In this document: positions 6,779 through 13,241 of the stretch, one piece after another | Position numbering within the stretch: the first letter of the stretch is position 1 | How the letters are laid out: every line of letters starts with the position of its first letter | From: Methanosarcinaceae archaeon | GTDB lineage: Archaea > Halobacteriota > Methanosarcinia > Methanosarcinales > Methanosarcinaceae | DNA length: 15,898 nt | NCBI GenBank assembly: GCA_016926455.1 | Contig: JAFGOO010000122.1 | Coordinates: forward strand, 1-15,898 | Reading direction: 5' to 3' | The notes under the pieces: model-generated | Database searches by the model: none | What the model saw: only the letters and a program-made list of their open reading frames with translations | What the model was told of the DNA's origin: nothing | Made by a program: the position numbers and the translations under genes

Positions 6779-7804
6779 TTACATGAACTCAACATCATCA
6801 TCTACAGGATTGCTCAACACAACTGCACTGTAACCATTTATTTCAACTGAATTTCTTGGTCCCTTTACCTCCCATATCGGAAGATAAACCAGATCAAGAC
6901 TCAGTTTAATATCCTCAGGCATCGGTTTGAATGTCTTATGTTCGGAAATGATGGCATCACCTGCCATATTATCAAAGCGTAGATCCTTTGTGTGCTCTTC
7001 AGTGATCATCTTAATAAGATCCTTTTTAGCTTCCTCTTCTTTAATGACAGGGGCTTTCAACTCATACCCATTATCAGGAAGTGTAATCTGATCAATTACC
7101 CCATCTACAAATAACTCACTGTGTCCGTTCAAGGCATTTATGCAACCAGAGCCTTCACCAGAGATATCCACTATCTTAGTCCTGTACTGTTTCTCGATAC
7201 TTATCGAATATTCATATCTCCAATACGGCACGAGTTTGAGAACGACATCCTCTACACCACCAAGATGCGGTTTTGCAATGGAAACAGCCTTTTCTTTAGA
7301 CACATTCATAGGCACACTCCGAAGATCCAGAACAGTTGGTTGTTTTGTTTCCAGAGAAGATAAATAGGACTGTTCTTCATGTTGTTCAATCGTCTCAAAA
7401 ATAGGGATGTCGTCATCTCTTCCGATATTTACATTCACTATTTTCCTTTGCTGAACTGTTTCTGTCGTGGGTTCAAAATTGTCAGTCCTATCTTCTATGT
7501 CTGCAAGTACGGCATTACCAATCTGTAGCGCCAGTTCATCACGGTCCCATACAACAAGTCCTATTTCTTTAGCATACTGATACAGTTCATCTGGCATCTT
7601 ACGACTTGCAACATACAGTCCCTTTCCGTTTTCAACCTGATCTACAAAATTTTTTATCTCTTCATAGTCAAGTTTAGTTCCAAATTTTATATACGTTATA
7701 TACCCGTTTTTTTTTGCAATCAGGTCATATCTATACGATTCGGTAACATTGTAACCGAATGATGTGAAAATGTCACTCAGGATTTGCAATAGGTCATGTT
7801 TCAT
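6779..7804 (-). CDS. Uncharacterised protein with degenerate restriction-endonuclease-like N-terminus
   Basis: I do not recognise a named family. The translation is 341 aa from the ATG at 7804; a TTG 15 nt further upstream is also in frame. Residues 1-97 look like the Mrr-type PD-(D/E)xK fold: an N-terminal helix, then SYRYDLIAKKNG (Asp27), then ITYIKFGT, a long helix, GLYVASRKMP and VVWDRDELALQIG. The expected acidic residue two before the catalytic Lys is replaced (Tyr38-x-Lys40), so nuclease activity is doubtful. Residues 98-150 are acidic, low in complexity and probably a linker. Residues 155-335 form a second domain with LVPYWRYEYSI, KIVDISGEGSGCINAL and VYLPIWEVKG, without signal peptide or membrane segments. 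It is transcribed divergently from the debranching enzyme and may share its 112-nt promoter region. Function unknown. Confidence 0.75.
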   Translation of the reverse strand: MKHDLLQILSDIFTSFGYNVTESYRYDLIAKKNGYITYIKFGTKLDYEEIKNFVDQVENGKGLYVASRKMPDELYQYAKEIGLVVWDRDELALQIGNAVLADIEDRTDNFEPTTETVQQRKIVNVNIGRDDDIPIFETIEQHEEQSYLSSLETKQPTVLDLRSVPMNVSKEKAVSIAKPHLGGVEDVVLKLVPYWRYEYSISIEKQYRTKIVDISGEGSGCINALNGHSELFVDGVIDQITLPDNGYELKAPVIKEEEAKKDLIKMITEEHTKDLRFDNMAGDAIISEHKTFKPMPEDIKLSLDLVYLPIWEVKGPRNSVEINGYSAVVLSNPVDDDVEFM

Positions 7805-7884
7805 TGTAATGACTCTCAATATGTTACGTTTTGATGATATAAAACAGATTGGTCGCAGTAGTAAAATATGTTTCGTTTGAAATA

Positions 7885-7894
7885 GAATATATAG
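7885..7894 (+). promoter_or_regulatory. TATA box for the debranching enzyme gene
   Basis: GAATATATAG is centred about 26 nt upstream of the ATG at 7916. No Shine-Dalgarno is evident, which suggests a leaderless transcript. Confidence 0.5.
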
Positions 7895-7915
7895 AATGGA
7901 AGAATAGATTCCATT

Positions 7916-9901
7916 ATGGGTGGATTCGACATCTCAAGTGAGGAGTTTTCGAATTATGAATCTGGAATACAGAAAGAGTGGATAGTGACCAATGGTCTGG
8001 GAGGTTATGCTTCATCCACTGTCATAGGTGCAAATTCAAGAACCTATCACGGGTTGCTAGTTGCAGCACTGAATCCTCCTGTAGATAGAACTGTTATGCT
8101 CTCATCCCTTGACGAGGAGGTAGAGGTGGAAGGTGTCCTCCATAGACTTGCAATACATAAATATCCAAATACAGTGTATCCAAAAGGTTTTGAATATCTC
8201 AAAAAATTCAAACTCAACCCTTTCCCAACCACAGTCCATGAGATTGGGGATATCAAAATTAAAAAGCAGATTTTCATGGTGCATGAAAAAAACACCACCA
8301 TCATCAGGTACAAAGTGACCAGTGATACTGAGAACGTCATCCTTCGCTTGCACCCGTTTATCAACATGCGGAATTTCCACCATACTACGAAATCAAATAA
8401 TATTGATTTTTTGCAGGAATCCAATGAATCGGGAACAATCCTCAGGACCGGGAATATTTCATTATTTATCCGCTCCAATGCTATATACACGCCAAGTGGA
8501 ACATGGTACTACAACTTCGAATATGATGCCGAACGTATGCGAGGGCAGGCATACCAAGAAGATTGCTACAATCCTGGATACTTTGAGATTGAACTTAAGA
8601 AAGGAAAGAACCATGTTTTTGTTGCGGCGTCTACTGACGATTTGCCTGATCTTCAAATTGATGACATTGATGTACTTTATGACCAAGAAGTCATGCATAT
8701 TAACTTACTTGCAGAGAACTTAGGACTTGAAGACGCCTTTGCACTGAAACTCATTCCGGCTGCAGATTCCTTTATTGTGAAGCGCGCTTCGACCCACTCA
8801 AAATCTGTAATCGCCGGATACCACTGGTTCTCTGACTGGGGACGGGATGCCATGATAGCCCTCCCTGGGCTGACCTTGGTGACAGGCCGATTCGATGACG
8901 CTGCACAAATCCTCTCAAGTTTTGCAGAGAATTGTAGGGATGGTCTTATACCGAACCGTTTTGCAGATTCAAGTGGATGTCAGCCTGATTACAACACAGT
9001 GGATGCATCATTGTGGTTCGTACATGTTGTTGGACGATATTTTGCATATACGGGTGATATTGGATTTATTAAAAAAATGTGGTCTAATGTACAAGATATT
9101 ATCAATAACTACATTAATGGCACAGATTTTGGCATCCGGATGGATTCGGATAACCTGATAACACACGATGGTCAGCTTACCTGGATGGATGCAAAGATTG
9201 GGGATTTCGAGGTGACACCGAGAAACGGCAAAACATGTGAGATTAATGCGCTCTGGTACAACGCCTTAAAAACCGCATCTTACCTGTCAGAATATTTGAA
9301 TGAAGATGCATACGCCTACGATGCAATGGCAGATAATGTTAGTCGTCGTTTTATAAGGGTATTCTGGAATCCAGATGAAAAATGCCTTTTTGATTGCATC
9401 AGCATTGATGGAGAAGATAGAGTAGTTAGGGACTCGTCGATCCGACCGAACCAGATATTTGCTGTATCATTGACCCATACAATGCTTCCACGCAAAAAAG
9501 GATTGTGTATTGTCAATCGAATTGAGCGAGACCTATTGACACCTGTGGGTTTAAGGACATTATCTCAGGATAATCCCGGCTACAAAAAACGATATATTGG
9601 TGACTCTGTTGCACGCGATATTGCATATCACAATGGAACCGTATGGCCATGGCTCATTGGACCCTATGTTTCTGCATATACAAAGGTAAACAAGCATTCG
9701 CAAAAATCCATTGATTATGCACGCTCGATCTTACTCAATTTCGATGGGCATCTCCATGAAGGTGGTATCGGCTCCATATCTGAAATATGTGATGGAGATT
9801 ATCCACATACTCCAAGGGGATGCATATCCCAGGCATGGAGTGTTGCTGAGATACTGCGTGCCTATATTGAAGACGTTGTAAATAAAGGTCAATTGCCTTA
9901 A
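7916..9901 (+). CDS. Glycogen debranching enzyme (amylo-alpha-1,6-glucosidase, GH133 type)
   Basis: The enzyme trims alpha-1,6 branches in cytoplasmic glycogen, so that stored glucan can be degraded. The 661-aa translation has the usual two-part layout. The N-terminal beta-rich domain (about 1-260) opens with KEWIVTNGLGGYASSTVIG and SRTYHGLLVAAL. The C-terminal (alpha/alpha)6 barrel (about 290-655) shows HWFSDWGRDAMIALPGL (from residue 303), DYNTVDASLWF, LTWMDAKIGDFEVTPRNGK (W423-x-D425), CEINALWYNAL, YHNGTVWPWLIGPY and the late EGGIGSISEICDG (Glu615). These are the conserved acidic and aromatic blocks of archaeal and bacterial debranching enzymes. The gene looks monocistronic and is divergent from the uncharacterised gene upstream. 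Length is normal and no lesion is seen. Confidence 0.94.
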   Translation: MGGFDISSEEFSNYESGIQKEWIVTNGLGGYASSTVIGANSRTYHGLLVAALNPPVDRTVMLSSLDEEVEVEGVLHRLAIHKYPNTVYPKGFEYLKKFKLNPFPTTVHEIGDIKIKKQIFMVHEKNTTIIRYKVTSDTENVILRLHPFINMRNFHHTTKSNNIDFLQESNESGTILRTGNISLFIRSNAIYTPSGTWYYNFEYDAERMRGQAYQEDCYNPGYFEIELKKGKNHVFVAASTDDLPDLQIDDIDVLYDQEVMHINLLAENLGLEDAFALKLIPAADSFIVKRASTHSKSVIAGYHWFSDWGRDAMIALPGLTLVTGRFDDAAQILSSFAENCRDGLIPNRFADSSGCQPDYNTVDASLWFVHVVGRYFAYTGDIGFIKKMWSNVQDIINNYINGTDFGIRMDSDNLITHDGQLTWMDAKIGDFEVTPRNGKTCEINALWYNALKTASYLSEYLNEDAYAYDAMADNVSRRFIRVFWNPDEKCLFDCISIDGEDRVVRDSSIRPNQIFAVSLTHTMLPRKKGLCIVNRIERDLLTPVGLRTLSQDNPGYKKRYIGDSVARDIAYHNGTVWPWLIGPYVSAYTKVNKHSQKSIDYARSILLNFDGHLHEGGIGSISEICDGDYPHTPRGCISQAWSVAEILRAYIEDVVNKGQLP

Positions 9902-9931
9902 AGTACCAAGGTTATGGTTTCTAACCCAATT

Positions 9932-9967
9932 CCCTTCCGAGTAAACTACCACCCGTTAAAACTGTAG
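9932..9967 (+). repeat. IS-end-like repeat, copy A
   Basis: The core CGAGTAAA followed by TACCACC, GTT, AAAAC and GTAG recurs in the same order and orientation at 12525-12562. Here the hairpin is imperfect. The pattern resembles subterminal hairpins of IS200/IS605-type elements, but no transposase gene accompanies it. Confidence 0.4.
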
Positions 9968-10100
9968 TCCATGTGCACACTTTAATTGCATGTTTAATAA
10001 GTACTTATATTTTTTATATATGTATATATGTACTATAGTGAGCACATTAACATTTTTTAAAATCATATTATTTATTTTTTTATATAGATTCCTCTTGGTA

Positions 10101-10107
10101 TTTATAC
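10101..10107 (+). promoter_or_regulatory. TATA-like box for hisI
   Basis: TTTATAC is centred about 26 nt upstream of the ATG at 10130. That spacing favours 10130 over the in-frame ATG at 10124 if the message is leaderless. Confidence 0.4.
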
Positions 10108-10129
10108 TATATAGCCATTAGTAATGGGT

Positions 10130-10492
10130 ATGATTAATCTGGCTGATCTGAAGTATGAGAATGGCCTGATTCAGGCAATTGCACAGGACTACCAAACCGG
10201 TGAAGTGCTGATGTGTGCATATATGAACAGGGAAGCGATTGAGAAAACCATTGATACGGGACACGCGCATTACTGGAGCCGAAGCCGCAGTAAATTATGG
10301 AAGAAAGGTGAGAGCTCCGGTCATCTGCAGATAGTGCATGAGATTCGAATCGACTGCGACATGGACGCACTCCTCCTTAGAATAGAGCAAATCGGAGGCG
10401 CCTGCCATACAGGATTTCGCTCTTGTTTTTACCGTAATATCAAAGGCGATGTCGTGGGCAAAAAGGTTTTCGAACCTGATGAGGTATATTAG
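10130..10492 (+). CDS. hisI: Phosphoribosyl-AMP cyclohydrolase
   Basis: HisI opens the adenine ring of phosphoribosyl-AMP, the third step of histidine synthesis, using zinc and magnesium. The 120-aa product is the single-domain form, not fused to HisE. Key motifs are LMCAYMNREA, HYWSRSRSKLWKKGESSGH, the metal-binding DCDMDALLL, and ACHTGFRSCFYR with the zinc-binding cysteines. Two in-frame ATGs exist (10124 and 10130). I prefer the second because it gives the family-like MINLADLKYENGL and fits the TATA spacing. The stop is TAG, which matters for the pyrrolysine question raised under findings. It is not in an operon with hisC, which lies more than 4 kb away. Confidence 0.95.
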   Translation: MINLADLKYENGLIQAIAQDYQTGEVLMCAYMNREAIEKTIDTGHAHYWSRSRSKLWKKGESSGHLQIVHEIRIDCDMDALLLRIEQIGGACHTGFRSCFYRNIKGDVVGKKVFEPDEVY

Positions 10493-10543
10493 TTTAACTG
10501 GCGATTCGAACCCTTTTCATCTATAAACTCGGTTTTTGGAATG

Positions 10544-10553
10544 AAATATATAT
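10544..10553 (+). promoter_or_regulatory. TATA box for the PINc ATPase gene
   Basis: AAATATATAT is centred about 26 nt upstream of the ATG at 10575, with no Shine-Dalgarno between. This is a typical leaderless arrangement. Confidence 0.5.
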
Positions 10554-10574
10554 GTTTGGGCTATAGTCATATCT

Positions 10575-12410
10575 ATGAACAAAGATAGGGGTGTGGGAGT
10601 TAAGATAGTGCCTGATACGAGTGTGATCATCGGTGGTCGCATTTCGGAAAAGGTCAAAAGTGGTGAGTATCGGGGTACCGACGTATTTATTCCTGAAGCA
10701 GCGGTTTCTGAGCTAGAAGCCCAAGCAAACCGGGGTCTTGAGATCGGTTACAAAGGGCTGGACGAACTATGGGAATTGCGCAAACTCTCGGACAGCGGAG
10801 AAATTAGACTTGCTTTTACAGGAAAACGTCCCAGTCTTGAACAGATAAAACTTTCCAAAGGAGGAGAGATCGATGCAATGATACGCTCCGTAGCTACAGA
10901 GCTGGGCGCCGTATTTGTTACTGGTGATAAGGTTCAGGCACAGGTTGCTATGGCAAAGGGACTCGAGGTGGAGTATCTTTTTCCGCAGAGAGCTGATTTA
11001 GGACCACTTTTGATCGATGATTTTTTCAGTGATGACACAATGTCGGTGCATCTTAAAAACAACGTCCTTCCCATGGCAAAGCGCGGGACAATCGGAAACG
11101 TAAGATTTGTCAATATACGTGATTACCCATGCACTTATAAAGAACTCAAGGATATCTCAAGGGAACTAATCGAATGGGCTCGATCCGACCAGGATTCATT
11201 TACAGAGATGTCCTGCAGCGGTGCCTCTGTCTTGCAGATCAGGAACATGCGCATAGCAATTTCGAACCCACCTTTTTCCGATGATATCGAGATTACAGCA
11301 GTGCGTCCTATAGCCATTGTAAGGCTTGATGAGTATCGGTTAAGTGATATGCTAAAGGAACGTCTTCTCGCCCAGCGGGGTATCCTTATCGCGGGACCTC
11401 CAGGTGCAGGAAAATCGACTTTTGCAGCAGGAGTTGCCATATATCTTACTGAATGTGGGAATGTTGTCAAGACCATGGAATCGCCACGGGACCTCCAGGT
11501 TCCTGATGAGATTACCCAGTATGCACCTCTAAATGGCGATATGGAGAAGACTGCGGATGTTCTTCTTCTGGTTCGACCCGACTACACCATCTATGATGAA
11601 GTAAGAAAAACGCGGGATTTTCAGATATTCGCGGATATGCGCCTTGCAGGTGTGGGAATGGTTGGGGTTGTGCATGCAAACCGGGCGGTTGATGCCGTGC
11701 AACGCCTTATCGGAAGAGTGGAACTAGGTATCATCCCGCAGATTGTTGACACAGTTGTGTTCATCGACAAAGGTGAGGTTGCAAATGTACAGGTTTTGGA
11801 ATTCACAGTGAAGGTGCCCTCTGGTATGGTTGAGGCCGATCTTGCAAGACCTGTGATAACGGTCTCGGATTTTGAGACAGGTAAAGCAGAGTACGAGATT
11901 TATACATATGGTGAACAGGTCGTTGTGATGCCTGTTGGTACTGAGAAGAAAGCGTCATGGAAACTTGCAGAGGGAGAAGTACAGGCTGTTATCGAACGGT
12001 ACGTTAGTGGTCCTGTGGATGTGGAGATGGTTTCAGATAACAGGGCAGTTGTTAAGGTTCTTGAACATGAGATTCCGCATGTGATTGGAAAGGGCGGTTC
12101 TTTGATAGACAAGATTGAGAAGGAACTTGGTATTCACATTGATATTCGCAAGCTTGAGGAGAAAAAGGGATTCGTGGGAGAAAGTAAAAAGCAGTATCGA
12201 CCCATAATAGAGCGGACAAAGAAACATGTTGTGATGAATATTCCAGAACTTGCTAAACAGGATGTGGAAGTGTATGCAGGAGATACGTATCTTTTCACCG
12301 CGACCGTGGGGAGGCACGGAGATATAAAGGTCAGGACGGATTCGAGTATCGCCCAAAGTATCATGGATGCTTTGTTAAAAGGGGAGATTGTGGAAGTAAG
12401 ATTGATTTAA
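10575..12410 (+). CDS. PINc/VapC-type ATPase with KH domain (archaeal)
   Basis: This 611-aa protein belongs to the archaeal PINc/VapC-ATPase family. Residues about 10-145 are a PIN domain of the VapC/PINc type, with Asp14 in VPDTSVIIGG, EAAVSELEAQ, GGEIDAMIRSVA and FVTGDKVQAQVA, which supply the expected acidic residues for RNA cleavage. Residues about 230-430 are a secretion-type (GspE/VirB11-like) ATPase with Walker A GPPGAGKST (274-282), Walker B TIYDE (Asp341, Glu342) and MVGVVHANRAVDA. Residues about 485-535 are a KH RNA-binding domain with the GxxG loop IGKGG (504-508). The combination suggests an ATP-driven RNA-processing or RNA-degrading machine; the exact substrate is not known. The gene stands alone, with its own TATA box, and converges with the two-component genes. 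Confidence 0.93.
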   Translation: MNKDRGVGVKIVPDTSVIIGGRISEKVKSGEYRGTDVFIPEAAVSELEAQANRGLEIGYKGLDELWELRKLSDSGEIRLAFTGKRPSLEQIKLSKGGEIDAMIRSVATELGAVFVTGDKVQAQVAMAKGLEVEYLFPQRADLGPLLIDDFFSDDTMSVHLKNNVLPMAKRGTIGNVRFVNIRDYPCTYKELKDISRELIEWARSDQDSFTEMSCSGASVLQIRNMRIAISNPPFSDDIEITAVRPIAIVRLDEYRLSDMLKERLLAQRGILIAGPPGAGKSTFAAGVAIYLTECGNVVKTMESPRDLQVPDEITQYAPLNGDMEKTADVLLLVRPDYTIYDEVRKTRDFQIFADMRLAGVGMVGVVHANRAVDAVQRLIGRVELGIIPQIVDTVVFIDKGEVANVQVLEFTVKVPSGMVEADLARPVITVSDFETGKAEYEIYTYGEQVVVMPVGTEKKASWKLAEGEVQAVIERYVSGPVDVEMVSDNRAVVKVLEHEIPHVIGKGGSLIDKIEKELGIHIDIRKLEEKKGFVGESKKQYRPIIERTKKHVVMNIPELAKQDVEVYAGDTYLFTATVGRHGDIKVRTDSSIAQSIMDALLKGEIVEVRLI

Positions 12411-12524
12411 GACATTTTTTAAAGGATTTCGATAAACCTTTTATTTCAACAAACTGTTTATATATTCCTTATAAATAACCAGCTAATAAATGGAGTTTTA
12501 TCGAAATTCTCTTTAGTATTTTAT

Positions 12525-12562
12525 CACCTTTCGAGTAAAAATACCACCGTTTTAAACGGTAG
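12525..12562 (+). repeat. IS-end-like repeat, copy B, with perfect palindrome
   Basis: It shares CGAGTAAA, TACCACC, GTT, TAAAC and GTAG in order with 9932-9967. It contains the palindrome ACCGTTT-T-AAACGGT at 12546-12560. IS200/IS605 elements carry such subterminal hairpins for TnpA recognition. Identification as an IS end is inference. Confidence 0.45.
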
Positions 12563-12671
12563 ATGAATTACGTCAAATGTTTGTACTAATATATCTCACA
12601 TCAACCATATATTACATTGTTACCCATTAGGTCTTGTAACTAACACCATTCTATATCAGTACATGTAAAGC

Positions 12672-12780
12672 AGACGGAGTTATGAATGGAACGCAGTAGG
12701 GCAGAAAATTCGCGATTTAAAGCCTGTTGGGAATCCAAACTCTGTTTTTTGGAGCAGTAAGCCAGCCTATTTATATGTTG
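12672..12780 (+). pseudogene. Possible TnpB C-terminal remnant
   Basis: One frame is open across this stretch and reads WNAVGQKIRDLKPVGN followed by PNSVFW. This recalls the RDxNAAxNI-type region near the end of IS200/IS605 TnpB proteins, after the zinc ribbon. No start, no upstream catalytic domain and no zinc-ribbon cysteine pairs are visible. Its last 32 nt (12751-12782) match 3430-3461. The call is tentative. Confidence 0.3.
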
Positions 12781-12782
12781 GT
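12751..12782 (+). repeat. Imperfect 32-nt repeat, copy 2
   Basis: It matches 3430-3461 at 27 of 32 positions. It lies at the end of the TnpB-like fragment and just before the stop of the convergent response-regulator gene. Confidence 0.5.
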
Positions 12783-12785
12783 AAT

Positions 12786-13157
12786 TCACTCACCAACAAT
12801 TTTTTTCACGCTGTCGATAAGTTCTTTACGTCCAAAAGGTTTGGTAATATAATCGATGACACCTATCACATGAAGCCCTATCATCTTATCGATAGGCTGA
12901 GCCTTTGCAGTTAACATAACGACTGGTATGTCCTTTGTCTCTTCATTTCCAACAATCTTCTTTCGAACCATCCAGCCGTCCATCTGGGGCATCATAATAT
13001 CAAGAAGCACTAAGTCCGGGCGGTTGATCTTTATCATATCCAATGCCTCCTGACCACTATATGCTACCAATATCTCATAACCTTCAGTTTCAAGAACCAG
13101 TTTTACAAGATCAACTGTATCTGGCTCATCATCCACTACCATAATCTTCTTTGTCAT
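12786..13157 (-). CDS. Stand-alone response regulator (CheY-like receiver)
   Basis: This 123-aa protein is a single receiver domain with no output domain. All canonical positions are present: Asp9 and Asp10 (VVDDE), the phospho-acceptor Asp53 in LVLLDIMMP, Thr83 in VVMLTAKA and Lys106 in YITKPF. It lies 84 nt downstream of the histidine kinase gene on the same strand, so it is its probable partner. It may act by protein-protein contact or relay phosphate to another protein, since it carries no DNA-binding part. A strong Shine-Dalgarno, GGAGGA (13165-13170 on the minus strand), lies 7 nt before the ATG and fixes the start. Confidence 0.94.
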   Translation of the reverse strand: MTKKIMVVDDEPDTVDLVKLVLETEGYEILVAYSGQEALDMIKINRPDLVLLDIMMPQMDGWMVRKKIVGNEETKDIPVVMLTAKAQPIDKMIGLHVIGVIDYITKPFGRKELIDSVKKIVGE

Positions 13158-13241
13158 TAAATAATCCTCCGCCTACAAGCGTATTATCTAATACATATTA
13201 TTTAATTTGTGTTATTTAACTTATGTTATTATGCTATAATA

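Larger units (their letters stand above)
9902..10129. other. AT-rich intergenic region with repeat-like element and hisI promoter
   Basis: This 228-nt gap holds an IS-end-like repeat (9932-9967) and a stretch of alternating A/T (about 10008-10090) with several TATA-like sequences. One of these, at 10101-10107, is well placed for hisI. No small gene is evident. Confidence 0.5.
12411..12785. other. Intergenic region between convergent genes, with decayed IS-like sequence
   Basis: This 375-nt stretch begins with a TTTTTT run (12414-12419) that could terminate the PINc gene. It then holds a hairpin repeat (12525-12562), about 90 nt without features, and a fragment at about 12672-12780 that in one frame reads WNAVGQKIRDLKPVGN and faintly resembles the C-terminus of TnpB proteins. 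The order, IS-end-like hairpin then TnpB-like tail, fits an internally deleted IS200/IS605-type relic. The remainder is AT-rich and I see no gene. Confidence 0.4.

Noticed and set aside
8047..8490. Long minus-strand open frame inside the debranching enzyme gene
   Set aside because: It lies fully within a strongly conserved coding sequence on the plus strand and has no family-like motif or ribosome site.
10008..10090. Origin-like or AT-repeat structure before hisI
   Set aside because: Alternating A/T runs are common in the intergenic regions of this window. No iterated origin-box motif or neighbouring replication gene was seen.
10500..10513. tRNA T-loop-like sequence (GGTTCGAATCGCC on the minus strand) after hisI
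   Set aside because: The flanking bases do not pair into a T stem, and no acceptor, D or anticodon arm is found nearby. It is too short to call a tRNA or an attachment site.
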